This document shows, one piece after another, positions 26,228-35,006 of a stretch of DNA of 64,000 nt; within the stretch, counting starts at the first letter, position 1; every line of letters starts with the position of its first letter. The stretch spans positions 1 through 64,000 of the forward strand of contig NZ_NFLF01000014.1 in assembly GCF_002160765.1 (NCBI RefSeq). The letters are read 5' to 3'. Source of the stretch: Lachnoclostridium sp. An138. Lineage in GTDB: Bacteria > Bacillota > Clostridia > Lachnospirales > Lachnospiraceae. The notes below the pieces were generated by a model. The model searched no databases. It was not told the origin of the DNA and saw nothing but the letters and a program-made list of their open reading frames with translations. Both the position numbers and the translations under genes were made by a program.

Positions 26228-26343
26228 GCAGCGGGGAACGTCTGAATAAGAATTGCCATAGAGCTCATTATAAAAATATCATAGAAAACCGCATGGCAAG
26301 AAATTAGAAAGGAAATAAAAGCCAGTGCGGAGTCTAAAAAAAC

Positions 26344-26378
26344 AAGGCCCTGGATGCCGGCAGGCATCCGGGGCTTTC
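26344..26378 (+). terminator. Hairpin between E1 and the MreB-like small gene
   Basis: GGCCCTGGATGCC pairs with GGCATCCGGGGCT around a short loop and ends in TTTCTAAAA. It may be a partial terminator separating the dehydrogenase genes from the next two. Confidence 0.5.
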
Positions 26379-26405
26379 TAAAAGTATGAGATACAGGAGG
26401 TGCAT

Positions 26406-26690
26406 ATGAGAGAAGAGGATAACAGAACCTACTGGGTAGAAATATATGTACCGGGCAAGGGGCTGGCGTTCCGGGAGGAGGCCGTCATGGCCAGGGATCT
26501 GGCCACAGGCAGAATCACGGCTCTGGGAACGGCAGCAAGGGAACAGCAGGCTGCAGGAATGGAGGATGCCATGTTCTATGCAGGCGCGAAGAAAGTGAAG
26601 CTGACAGAAGAACCGGCAGGCCATGTGCTGTATCAGGAGGAACCGGGAGGATTTGACCTGATATTGGCGATCCGGTCGGAAGAATGGTAG
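26406..26690 (+). CDS. Mini MreB-like protein (94 residues), novel
   Basis: A small protein of unknown function between E1 and lipoate ligase. Compared by eye with the MreB of this window, residues 13-45 (starting IYVPGKG, ending AAR) align without gaps to MreB 17-49 with 14 of 33 identities. Residues 52-70 (MEDAMFYAGAKKVKLTEEP) align to MreB 114-132 with 10 of 19. The 64 MreB residues between, which include most of subdomain IB, are reduced to six. The nucleotide-binding DLGT start and almost all of the C-terminal half are missing, so it cannot be a working filament ATPase. AGGAGG lies 5 bases before ATG 26406, and a GTG two codons earlier is unlikely. It lies 18 bases before lplA, probably co-transcribed. 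Confidence 0.8.
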   Translation: MREEDNRTYWVEIYVPGKGLAFREEAVMARDLATGRITALGTAAREQQAAGMEDAMFYAGAKKVKLTEEPAGHVLYQEEPGGFDLILAIRSEEW

Positions 26691-26708
26691 AAGAAGGAGA
26701 CAAAAAGC

Positions 26709-27698
26709 ATGCAGCACAACTATTTCATACAGACTTACACATGGAACCCCTGGCGGAATCTGGCCGCGGAAAAGTATCTGGCAGATCGAATCGGAGAGGG
26801 AGATGTGGTTCTCTATCTCTGGCAGAATGAGCAGACGGTCGTGATAGGAAGAAACCAGAACGCAATCCGCGAATGCCGGGCGCAGCTTCTGGAAGAAGAG
26901 GGAGGCTTTCTGGCAAGGCGTACCACCGGGGGAGGGGCGGTTTATCAGGATCTGGGAAATCTCTGCTTTACTTTTCTGGCCTCTCCGGAGCGCTATGATC
27001 TGGAGAAGCAGCTTCAGGTTATCCAGAGGGCCTGCCGGAAGTTCGGAATCGAGACGAAATTTTCCGGCCGCAATGATGTGATTACCGAAGATGGTTTTAA
27101 GTTTTCCGGAAATGCGTTTTCCAAAACCTCCAGGTGCAGCATCCAGCACGGAACGCTGATGGTCGATGTGGATGTGTCGAAAATGGAGCGCTATCTGACC
27201 CCTTCTAAGGAAAAAATGAAAGCCAAGGGCGTAAAGTCTGTTCAGTCCAGGGTCTGCAATCTGAAGGCTCTGAATCCGGAGATTACGGTGGAGGCTGTGC
27301 GTCAGGCGCTGAAGGAAAGCTTCCTGGAGATTTATGGGGACTTTACGGAGCTTGATCCGGCGCAGCTGGACAATCCGGAAGTGCAGGAGACGTATGAGCT
27401 TTACTCCTCATGGGAATGGAAATACGGTAAGTCCCCGGAGTGCGAGACTTCGTATGAAAAGCGCTTCGACTGGGGCGAGGTGGAGGTATGGCTGAAGCTT
27501 CATGCCATGCGGATCAGCGAGATCAAAATCTATTCCGACGCGCTGGATACGGAGCTGCCCGGGAAACTGGAGCACATTCTTCTGGGAAAACGGTATGACA
27601 TGGCGGATCTGGATCTGGAAAAGGAGGCCGCAGACAGTACACCGGAGCAGAAGGAGAAAATACGGGAGACCGCGGACTGGCTGGCCGGCCTGCGCTGA
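26709..27698 (+). CDS. lplA: Lipoate--protein ligase
   Basis: A 329-residue cytoplasmic enzyme that activates free lipoate with ATP and attaches it to lipoyl-domain lysines, here surely those of the E2 upstream. The catalytic domain has QTVVIGRNQNA (about 38-48), the signature RRTTGGGAVYQDLGNLCFTF (about 72-91) and KFSGNAFS with the conserved catalytic Lys near 137. The last 80-90 residues form the usual LplA C-terminal domain. Length matches the family. The close link with E1/E2 and the absence of lipoate synthesis genes nearby suggest that the cell relies on scavenged lipoate for this complex. Confidence 0.92.
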   Translation: MQHNYFIQTYTWNPWRNLAAEKYLADRIGEGDVVLYLWQNEQTVVIGRNQNAIRECRAQLLEEEGGFLARRTTGGGAVYQDLGNLCFTFLASPERYDLEKQLQVIQRACRKFGIETKFSGRNDVITEDGFKFSGNAFSKTSRCSIQHGTLMVDVDVSKMERYLTPSKEKMKAKGVKSVQSRVCNLKALNPEITVEAVRQALKESFLEIYGDFTELDPAQLDNPEVQETYELYSSWEWKYGKSPECETSYEKRFDWGEVEVWLKLHAMRISEIKIYSDALDTELPGKLEHILLGKRYDMADLDLEKEAADSTPEQKEKIRETADWLAGLR

Positions 27699-27749
27699 TA
27701 AGAGCGGAAGACAGGAAGCAGCAGATATATACAGTGATAAGAACCGGAA

Positions 27750-27794
27750 CGGGAAGCCGGAGATTCTGCCTTGGGCAGAGCCTCCGGCTTCCCG
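27750..27794 (+). terminator. Hairpin after lplA (probable terminator)
   Basis: A long stem pairs CGGGAAGCCGGAG with CTCCGGCTTCCCG, with an inner TCTGCC/GGCAGA. The T-rich tail is short (TGTCTT). The rest of the gap to 28022 shows an A/G-rich stretch but no convincing gene. Confidence 0.6.
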
Positions 27795-28022
27795 TGTCTT
27801 ATGCGCCGCTTTTGCTTGACCCGGATGCGCGGAGCCAAAAAGTACTGCCACAAAAAATGCCACGGATTGACCCTCCCAAAAGGCCCATAGTATCATGAAA
27901 AGGATGAGAAATAAGCAGGAAAAAGAAGAAAAAGAAGCAGAAGAAGCCGGCGCGCGGTACGCAGACAGAGCCGGCATGCCGGAGCGGTCTGGCAGCAGAA
28001 AATGACACAGGAGGAGAAAAAG

Positions 28023-29318
28023 ATGTATTGTTCAAAATGCGGAAAAGAAGCTGTGAATCCCGGAGAATACTGCGCGTACTGCGGAGCTCCGCTCAAGCGC
28101 ACGCCGGAGCCGGGACAGCCTCTGGAAGGGACGGAAGAGGGCAGAACTGAGCCGGGGATGGAAGAAGAGCCGGGACAGGGCGGAGCTGAGCGGAAGAAGG
28201 AAGAAAAGCCGGAAGGCGGCGGTCCGGGAATGCCCGCGGCGGGACTTAAGATAGCGGCTCTTGTTCTTGCGGCTTTGTATGCAATTTCCATATTGTCGGA
28301 TATTCCCGGAGTATTCGGAGCGCTCTTTACGGTTCTGGGAGGCTATCCTGTCTATGGAATTCTGTATCTGCTTTCCGCGGCTCTGCTGGTGATTGCTCAT
28401 GCGGTCATGGCTGCGGCGCTGGCGCTCTTCGGCCTGTGCCGGGATGATCAGAGGGGCAATACGGAATCGCTGCTGCTGGCTGTGATTTCCGCGGGCATCC
28501 TGCATATGGCGGCTGCGGTTGTTTCTCCGGTGATTGGCGGAATCGCCGTATATTTCCGGTTTCATGCGTTTTACTATGATATTGGAGCGGTGGGCCTCTC
28601 TCTGCTCGGGACAGTGATTGCGGTGGGAATCCTGGCAGGCCTGACTTTCCTGGCGGGAATGAAACCCTTTGCCGGAAAGACCCGGGAGGAACTGATGGAC
28701 GAGGCAAAGACTCTTCCTGATGTCCTCAGTGAGGAGATCGAGAGATTCCGCTCGGAGCATCAGAAAGGACAGAGCGCGGCGGGAAATATGGCAGGAAATA
28801 TGACGGGGAATACGGCGGAAAATGCGGCGGGAGAAAGCGCGGCGGGCAGACCTGCTCCGAATGCCCAGCCGGGGCCGAGACGCATGAAGGAAAACAGGGG
28901 ACTTCTGAAATACATCCTCATTGGAGCCGTCACCTGCGGCGTCTACATGCTGTATACGCTGCATATGCTTGCGAAGGACACCAATGAGATGTGCGACGGC
29001 GACGGGGAGACGACGGCAGGTCTTCTGAAGCTGATTGTATTTACGCTGATCACCTGCACGGTTTACAACTATATATGGCATTATAAGCTGATGAACCGGA
29101 TTCAGAACAATGCGGAGAGGTACGGAGTAAAGGTGAAAACGGTGGGCAGCATGGATCTGGGCGCCTGCTGGGTGGTACTGTCTCTGGTCGGCCTGCTTAT
29201 CTCCTGGTGCGGCATCGGCCTGATTCTGTCCCTTTACGCAGATTATCTGATGTTCCAGAATATGAATCTGCTTTCAAAGGCGTATAATGCGGCGGTTGTG
29301 GATACATATCAGGCATAG
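28023..29318 (+). CDS. Zinc-ribbon membrane protein with DUF4234 domain
   Basis: A 431-residue protein of unknown function. Residues 1-25 form a zinc ribbon (CSKCGKEA...YCAYCG). An acidic/proline linker follows, then four or five membrane helices (about 75-225), a low-complexity Asn/Gly/Ala linker (GNMAGNMTGNTAENAAG) and a C-terminal DUF4234 region (about 290-400: KYILIGAVTCGVYMLY, YNYIWHYKLMNRIQ). I choose ATG 28023 because an in-frame ATG at 28002 contains the AGGAGG ribosome site itself. Its end overlaps the next gene by 32 bases, so the two are co-expressed. Zinc-ribbon plus membrane layouts are common in Clostridia and poorly understood. Confidence 0.8.
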   Translation: MYCSKCGKEAVNPGEYCAYCGAPLKRTPEPGQPLEGTEEGRTEPGMEEEPGQGGAERKKEEKPEGGGPGMPAAGLKIAALVLAALYAISILSDIPGVFGALFTVLGGYPVYGILYLLSAALLVIAHAVMAAALALFGLCRDDQRGNTESLLLAVISAGILHMAAAVVSPVIGGIAVYFRFHAFYYDIGAVGLSLLGTVIAVGILAGLTFLAGMKPFAGKTREELMDEAKTLPDVLSEEIERFRSEHQKGQSAAGNMAGNMTGNTAENAAGESAAGRPAPNAQPGPRRMKENRGLLKYILIGAVTCGVYMLYTLHMLAKDTNEMCDGDGETTAGLLKLIVFTLITCTVYNYIWHYKLMNRIQNNAERYGVKVKTVGSMDLGACWVVLSLVGLLISWCGIGLILSLYADYLMFQNMNLLSKAYNAAVVDTYQA

Positions 29319-29730
29319 CGTCTCTTCTGTGGACAGAAGCCTGGTTCCTGCGGCCGCCGGAACGGTTTTGTTTTATGTGGTTTTAGCGAGAGCGGGGATT
29401 GGCTGTCCGATTCGGTTCCTTTCCGGAATCTCCTGCGCGGGCTGTGGAATGAGCAGAGCCTGGCTTTCTCTGCTGAGAGGTGATTTTGCCGCTGCTGCCT
29501 TTTATCACCCGCTGTTCTGGCTTCCGCCGCTGGCGGTTCTTGTCTGGCTTCTGCGCGGACTGCTGCCCCGGAAGCTTGCGGCCTGCCTGGCATGGACAGC
29601 CTGCGCGCTGTTTCTGGCGGTATATGCCTGGCGCATGGCAGACCCGGAAGATTCCATTGTGGTTTTTCATCCGGAGAGCAGACTGCTGTTCCGGAGCTGG
29701 AGAACTGTCCTGAGATTTTTGAAAAAATAA
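29287..29730 (+). CDS. DUF2752 membrane protein
   Basis: A 147-residue membrane protein with three or four helices. It carries the DUF2752 signature GCPIRFLSGISCAGCGMSRAWLSLLRGDFAAA..HP, whose cysteines and CGMSRA motif are conserved in the family. Function unknown. It overlaps the DUF4234 gene, a pairing seen in other Clostridia, so the two may act together in the membrane. Confidence 0.8.
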   Translation: MRRLWIHIRHSVSSVDRSLVPAAAGTVLFYVVLARAGIGCPIRFLSGISCAGCGMSRAWLSLLRGDFAAAAFYHPLFWLPPLAVLVWLLRGLLPRKLAACLAWTACALFLAVYAWRMADPEDSIVVFHPESRLLFRSWRTVLRFLKK

Positions 29731-29814
29731 GACTGGCATGGACGGAGGTGCCGGGATACAGAAGGCGGCGCGTCTTTTGTGTTCCGGCGTCTCTGTTTTG
29801 AGGAAAAGAAGATT

Positions 29815-31314
29815 ATGAATATATTACTGAAAACAATACTGGAGAAACTGTCGGGGAGCAGCAGTATAGAGAAGATTGCCGCCAAGAAATTTCTGGGAAA
29901 ACTGTTCTGGTTCGGTTTCTATGTGATACTGGTCCTCCTTATCTTTGTGGCTGCCCAGAGAACGGTTCAGTCAGAAGTCGGAAAAGAGCTCGTGGGAAGT
30001 ATCATCGGAGAGATTCCCTTTGGAGAGCAGCTGAATTCCATTCTGGAGACGGTGGTGGATTATGGGGAGGAGGTAAAGGAAACGACGGAGCAGTTCGCGG
30101 CGGACACCATGCTGGTCAGCCTGTGCAAGACGCTGTTTATGGTGTGGATCACTCCACTGTTCGAACTGCTGACGAAAAAGGTACCGGACATTATAGTGCT
30201 GCCGATAGACAGTAAGACAGCGTCCCGCGGGCTTGCCAGGATGTTTAAGCTGGCGCTGAAATGTCTGGAATTTGTGGTCCGGCTGGTGCTGACCGTTCTC
30301 ATTTTCGATCCGATTAAAGAGGGACTGGATGCCTTTGACCCCACTGTGGCTATGGTAGTGGCTCTTACGTTTTTTACGCTGCTGTTTCTGCTGGTGGGCT
30401 TCTGCAGAGCCGTATTGAATGGAACCACTGCGGAATCAGGCGTCATCCGGAGTTATGTTGCGGACATTCTCCCGGGCCTTTTCGAGATTTTTGTTTCCAA
30501 CAGCCTCTGCCTCTGGCTGTATGTCATGATGATTCAGCATCCTTACGGATGGCAGCCGCTGGTTATTTTCCTTGCCCTGCTGTTCTGGTTCATGAAGGTT
30601 CAGGAGCCGGTCAAGAAAGGGTTTAAGAAAATTGCGGAGAAACTGTTGCGGTGCAGATGGCGTTCCTCTTCCGTGTCTGTGGGGCAGTTTGTACTGTGGG
30701 TGCTGTGCAGCTTTTCCACCATGGTGCTGCTGTATGCCATGATTCTGCTGAACGTGAAGGACGATTCGGTGGACCGTCTGTTTTCCTTTTCTTCCTTTCC
30801 CTTTGTGTCAGCGCTGCTGCAGGACCGGCTGATTGGGGATCTGTTTCTGTCGTTCGATCCGGATTTCTGGACGGGCTTTTTCCTCCTTGTCATTGTCTGC
30901 GCGGTCACGGCCCTTCTTCTGAAAAAACCGCTGGGAAAAAACCTTGGCGGCGCGGCCGGCTACTTCGCTGCGGCCGGCGCCGTGTCCGCAGCAGGAGTTC
31001 TGGCAAACATGGCCCTGCAGTGGCTTCTGGCCGTGGATTCCGAGCTTGAGACAAACCGGTATAACGGGACAGCAGGAATTTTCTTTTTCCTTATTTTTAT
31101 CGCGCTGCTGCTCTATCGTTATCAGCTTATTATCGCGGCGGCCGTGACGGCGGCGCTGCTGATGTGCGCGATGCAGGGGATTGTCCTGGCCGGAGGCTCC
31201 TTTGGCGTCTTTCTGGAGAAAGCTCCCGGGGGACAGTTCTGGATTGCATCTATGGTGGTAATCCTGGCGTCTGCCGCTGTGGGAGCCCTTACTTATGCGC
31301 TCCGAAAGAAATAA
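29815..31314 (+). CDS. Multi-pass membrane protein, unknown function
   Basis: A 499-residue protein with about ten to twelve predicted membrane helices and a basic end (ALRKK). The first 110 residues contain a helix (FWFGFYVILVLLIFVAA) and an extracellular-looking stretch. The family is not recognised. I take ATG 29815, 11 bases after GAGG, over a GTG at 29779. It follows the DUF2752 gene by 84 bases, and no terminator separates them. The 341-base gap after it belongs mainly to the mreB leader. Confidence 0.65.
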   Translation: MNILLKTILEKLSGSSSIEKIAAKKFLGKLFWFGFYVILVLLIFVAAQRTVQSEVGKELVGSIIGEIPFGEQLNSILETVVDYGEEVKETTEQFAADTMLVSLCKTLFMVWITPLFELLTKKVPDIIVLPIDSKTASRGLARMFKLALKCLEFVVRLVLTVLIFDPIKEGLDAFDPTVAMVVALTFFTLLFLLVGFCRAVLNGTTAESGVIRSYVADILPGLFEIFVSNSLCLWLYVMMIQHPYGWQPLVIFLALLFWFMKVQEPVKKGFKKIAEKLLRCRWRSSSVSVGQFVLWVLCSFSTMVLLYAMILLNVKDDSVDRLFSFSSFPFVSALLQDRLIGDLFLSFDPDFWTGFFLLVIVCAVTALLLKKPLGKNLGGAAGYFAAAGAVSAAGVLANMALQWLLAVDSELETNRYNGTAGIFFFLIFIALLLYRYQLIIAAAVTAALLMCAMQGIVLAGGSFGVFLEKAPGGQFWIASMVVILASAAVGALTYALRKK

Positions 31315-31425
31315 GAACGTCCGCTGCAGGTACGCTGCCGGCGTATCAATACGCCCAGAACCTTAAGAACCCCTTAATTTTGGCTTCTTCGAAAAAAAGT
31401 GCTTTTCTTTTTGGCAACTATTGTA

Positions 31426-31431
31426 TATAAT
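31426..31431 (+). promoter_or_regulatory. Candidate -10 box for mreB
   Basis: TATAAT within GTATATAATATAG, 225 bases before mreB. The -35 region is not convincing. It would give a long structured leader. Confidence 0.35.
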
Positions 31432-31476
31432 ATAGATTGGCGTAAATAGGAGTGCTTTCTGCGCCCAAAATAGCAG

Positions 31477-31540
31477 CTGGAAGGGATTCCCGGAAAGCGG
31501 CTGTCTGCATTTGATATAGACAGTTTCCGCCCGGTTCCAG
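31477..31540 (+). promoter_or_regulatory. Structured 5' leader hairpin of mreB
   Basis: Nested inverted repeats: CTGGAA (31477) with TTCCAG (31535), and GCGGCTGTCT (31497-31506) with AGACAG (31518-31523) plus CCGC (31527-31530). It matches no riboswitch class I recognise. Confidence 0.4.
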
Positions 31541-31655
31541 GGATTTTCCTGATTTCATATGGAACAGGCTGGAAAACTGAATAACTGCTGATAAATGTGA
31601 AAGAATGTAATCATAGGAAGAAACCGAGAGAAAAGCGAGAAAGGGGATTGTGAAC

Positions 31656-32657
31656 ATGGCAGGGACTGATATCGGAATTGATCTGGGTACTGCGAGTATT
31701 CTGGTGTATATAAATGGAAAAGGCGTTGTTCTCAAAGAGCCGTCCGTAGTGGCATTTGACAGAGATACCAATAAGATTCGGGCGATTGGTGAGGAGGCCC
31801 GGCTGATGCTGGGAAGAACTCCGGGAAATATTATCGCCGTGCGTCCGCTGCGCCAGGGTGTAATTTCTGATTACACCGTGACGGAGAAGATGCTGCGTTA
31901 CTTTATTCAGAAGGCCACAGGCAAGAAGACCTTCCGCAAACCGCGTATCGCAGTCTGCGTACCCAGCGGCGTGACGGAAGTGGAGAAGAAGGCTGTAGAA
32001 GACGCTACCTATCAGGCGGGAGCCAGAGAGGTTCTGATTATTGAGGAGCCTATCGCGGCTGCCATCGGAGCAGGCATCGATATCTCCAGACCCTGTGGAA
32101 ACATGATCGTGGATATCGGAGGAGGTACCAGCGACATCGCCGTGATTTCCCTGGGAGGCACGGTAGTCAGCACTTCCGTAAAGGTGGCCGGAGACGATTT
32201 TGACGAGGCGATTGTGCGCTATATGCGGAAAAAGCATAATCTTCTGATTGGTGAGCGGACTGCCGAGGATATCAAGATCAAGGTGGGAACCTGTTATCCG
32301 AGAGCGGAGGTGGACCGCATGAATGTGAGAGGCCGGAACCTGGTGACAGGTCTGCCCAAGACTGTGGAAGTGACTTCCGAGGACTGCGAGGAGGCTCTGC
32401 GCGAGACGACCATGCAGATTGTGGAAGCGGTTCACAGCGTTCTGGAGAAGACTCCGCCCGAGCTGGCAGCGGATATCGCGGACCGGGGCATTGTGCTGAC
32501 CGGAGGCGGCGCTCTCCTGCGGGGCCTGGAAGAGCTTCTGGAGGAGAAGACGGGAATCAATACCATGACGGCGGAGGATTCCATGAAGTGCGTGGCGATC
32601 GGAACCGGCAAGTTTGTGGAGTTTATGGCAGGCAACCGGGAAGACCTGCACGCGTAA
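31656..32657 (+). CDS. mreB: Rod-shape-determining protein MreB/Mbl
   Basis: A 333-residue bacterial actin that forms membrane-bound filaments steering cell-wall synthesis. Phosphate-1 motif GIDLGTAS is at residues 7-14, the conserved VYINGKGVVLKEPSVVA at 17-33, phosphate-2 DIGGGTSDIAVISLGG at about 144-159 and the adenosine motif LTGGGALLRGL near 281-291. Length is typical. I use ATG 31656 (MAGTDIG); a GTG two codons earlier is possible. MreC and MreD are not next to it, so it may be the Mbl-type paralogue usual in Firmicutes outside the mreBCD operon. It is followed by a strong terminator. Confidence 0.93.
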   Translation: MAGTDIGIDLGTASILVYINGKGVVLKEPSVVAFDRDTNKIRAIGEEARLMLGRTPGNIIAVRPLRQGVISDYTVTEKMLRYFIQKATGKKTFRKPRIAVCVPSGVTEVEKKAVEDATYQAGAREVLIIEEPIAAAIGAGIDISRPCGNMIVDIGGGTSDIAVISLGGTVVSTSVKVAGDDFDEAIVRYMRKKHNLLIGERTAEDIKIKVGTCYPRAEVDRMNVRGRNLVTGLPKTVEVTSEDCEEALRETTMQIVEAVHSVLEKTPPELAADIADRGIVLTGGGALLRGLEELLEEKTGINTMTAEDSMKCVAIGTGKFVEFMAGNREDLHA

Positions 32658-32678
32658 ATAAAAAGGATACAAAAGAGG

Positions 32679-32712
32679 GGCATGACAGAGGAGTATCTGT
32701 CATGCCGTTTTT
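32679..32712 (+). terminator. Terminator of mreB
   Basis: A perfect 10-bp stem, GGCATGACAG with CTGTCATGCC, followed by GTTTTT. It contains a false upstream start codon for recD2. Confidence 0.9.
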
Positions 32713-32723
32713 ATAGGTGTACG

Positions 32724-35006
32724 ATGAAACTGGAAGGCTATGTGGAGCATATTATTTATCGAAATACGGACAATGGCTATTCTGTGCTGAATCTGGTATC
32801 GGATGAAGAGGAGATTACCGTGGTGGGAATCTTCCATTACATAAGCGAAGGAGAATTCCTGGAGCTGGAAGGGGAGTATACGGAACATCCTCTGTACGGA
32901 CAGCAGTTTCATATGGAACGGTTTGAGGAGAAGACTCCGAAGGACGCCATGGCCATAGAGCGCTATCTGGGGAGTGGAGCCATTAAGGGGATCGGGGCCG
33001 CTCTGGCAGCCCGCATCGTCCGCCGGTTCGGGGCCCGGACCCTTGACATTATGGAACGGGAGCCGGAGCGCCTTGCGGAGATCAAGGGGATCAGCGAGCG
33101 GAAGGCCCGGGAGATCGCGGAGCAGATGGAGGAAAAGAGAGATCTGCGCCAGGCCATGATGTTTCTTCAGGAATATGGAATTTCCATGAATCTGGCGGTG
33201 AAGATCTACCAGCAGTACGGTCAGGAAATCTACCATACTATAAAAGAAAATCCTTACCGGCTGGCGGACGACATTGCCGGCGTAGGCTTCCGGACTGCGG
33301 ATGAGATCGCGAAAAAAGCGGGAATCCGTGAGGATTCTGATTTCCGGATTCGGAGCGGGATTCTCTATACGCTGCTTGCCGCTTCCGGGGAGGGGCATAC
33401 CTGCCTGCCGGAGGATCTGCTGCTGTCGCGGACCGTTCAGCTTCTGGGAGTCCCTTCCGGGCCGGTGGAGAGGCATCTGTCGGACCTGAGTATGGACCGG
33501 AAGCTGGTGCGGAAGCTGCTTCCGGACGGAAACGGAGAAGAGAAACCCTTTGTGTACGGGGCGGCTGCCTATTACGCGGAGCTCAGCGTGGCTGTGATGC
33601 TCTGCCGGCTGAACCTTTCCCTGGAGACATCGGACACGGAGATTGACACCAGACTGCACCGGATTTCGCGGCAGTCAGAGATTGAACTGGACGAGCATCA
33701 GAAGGAAGCGGTATCCGAGGCTGTAAAAAACGGCGTCATGATTCTGACGGGAGGCCCCGGAACGGGAAAGACCACCACCATCAATGCGATCATCCGGTAT
33801 TTCGAGGCGGAGGATCTGGAAATCCTTCTGGCGGCGCCTACCGGCAGGGCCGCAAAGCGTATGACGGAGGCCACAGGCTGCCAGGCGCGGACCATCCACC
33901 GGATGCTGGAACTGTCAGGCGGACCGGACAGCCTGGCCGGAAAGGCTGTCTTTGCGAAGAATGAGGACAATCCGCTGGAAGCGGACGTGATCATCATCGA
34001 TGAGATGTCCATGGTAGATCTTTATCTGATGCAGGCGCTGCTGAAAGCGGTTGTGCCGGGAACCAGACTGATTCTGGTGGGAGACGTGAACCAGCTTCCC
34101 AGCGTGGGACCGGGCAGTGTGCTTCAGGATCTGATCCGATCCGGGGCTTTTCCGGTGGTGCGTCTGACCAGAATCTTCCGCCAGGCGGCGGAGAGCGATA
34201 TCATTGTAAACGCACATAAGATAAACCGGGGAGAGCGGGTGCTTTTGGACAATAAGAGCCGTGATTTCTTCTTCCTGGAGCGGCAGGACCCGAATGTGAT
34301 TCTGAGAGTGGTTCTGGCGCTGGTGCAGGAGAAGATGCCCCGTTATGTACATGCTCAGATTTCAGATATTCAGGTACTGACGCCTATGCGCAAGGGAGCG
34401 CTGGGGGTGGAAAATCTGAACCGGGTGCTGCAGCGCTATCTGAATCCTGAAGCGCCGGATAAGCCGGAGATTCCTTTTGGGCATGGTTCTTCCGAAAAGG
34501 AAAGTCCGGAGAATGGAAAAGGCGTTCTGCGGCTGGGTGACAAGGTCATGCAGATCCGCAACAATTATCAGCTGGAATGGGAGGTCCGTAACCGCTTTGG
34601 AATCGCGGTGGACAGAGGACTTGGCGTATTCAACGGCGATATGGGGATCGTCCGGGCTATCAATGCCTTTGCGGAAGAAGTTACCGTGGAATTTGACGAG
34701 GGCCGTATGGTCTCCTACTCCTTTAAACAGCTCGACGAGCTGGAGCTGGCCTATGCGATCACGGTACACAAATCCCAGGGAAGCGAATACCCGGCGGTGG
34801 TCATTCCGCTGCTGTCGGGGCCGCGCCCTCTGATGAACCGGAATCTTCTATATACGGCCGTGACACGGGCCAGATCCTGTGTGACGCTGGTGGGAAGCGC
34901 GGGAACCTTCCAGGCAATGGTGGACAATGGAACAGAACAGAAAAGGTATACAGGCCTCTGCGAGGCTGTCAAATCTTATCTTTCCTCGCAGGTGCCCGAT
35001 TTGTGA
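32724..35006 (+). CDS. recD2: RecD2-type ATP-dependent DNA helicase
   Basis: A 760-residue SF1B 5'-3' helicase acting in DNA repair without RecBC. The N-terminal part (1-90) is an OB-like domain starting MKLEGYVEHIIYRN. Helix-hairpin-helix repeats follow (KGIGAALAARIVRRFG, IKGISERKAREIAEQ, GVGFRTADEIAKKAG). The motor starts with Walker A GGPGTGKTTTINA (about 344-356) and Walker B IIDEMSMVD, then GDVNQLPSVGPG and the late YAITVHKSQGSE and YTAVTRAR. I place the start at ATG 32724; 42 bases upstream an in-frame ATG lies in the terminator stem. The gene overlaps comFC by 80 bases. Confidence 0.92.
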   Translation: MKLEGYVEHIIYRNTDNGYSVLNLVSDEEEITVVGIFHYISEGEFLELEGEYTEHPLYGQQFHMERFEEKTPKDAMAIERYLGSGAIKGIGAALAARIVRRFGARTLDIMEREPERLAEIKGISERKAREIAEQMEEKRDLRQAMMFLQEYGISMNLAVKIYQQYGQEIYHTIKENPYRLADDIAGVGFRTADEIAKKAGIREDSDFRIRSGILYTLLAASGEGHTCLPEDLLLSRTVQLLGVPSGPVERHLSDLSMDRKLVRKLLPDGNGEEKPFVYGAAAYYAELSVAVMLCRLNLSLETSDTEIDTRLHRISRQSEIELDEHQKEAVSEAVKNGVMILTGGPGTGKTTTINAIIRYFEAEDLEILLAAPTGRAAKRMTEATGCQARTIHRMLELSGGPDSLAGKAVFAKNEDNPLEADVIIIDEMSMVDLYLMQALLKAVVPGTRLILVGDVNQLPSVGPGSVLQDLIRSGAFPVVRLTRIFRQAAESDIIVNAHKINRGERVLLDNKSRDFFFLERQDPNVILRVVLALVQEKMPRYVHAQISDIQVLTPMRKGALGVENLNRVLQRYLNPEAPDKPEIPFGHGSSEKESPENGKGVLRLGDKVMQIRNNYQLEWEVRNRFGIAVDRGLGVFNGDMGIVRAINAFAEEVTVEFDEGRMVSYSFKQLDELELAYAITVHKSQGSEYPAVVIPLLSGPRPLMNRNLLYTAVTRARSCVTLVGSAGTFQAMVDNGTEQKRYTGLCEAVKSYLSSQVPDL

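Noticed and set aside
27895-28005. 36-codon frame before the zinc-ribbon gene
   Set aside because: Lys/Glu-rich, ends at the start of the next gene, but its ribosome site is poor and the composition looks like an A/G-rich tract.
32682-32723. Earlier start for recD2
   Set aside because: This ATG lies in the stem of the mreB terminator; the family's N-terminus begins at 32724.
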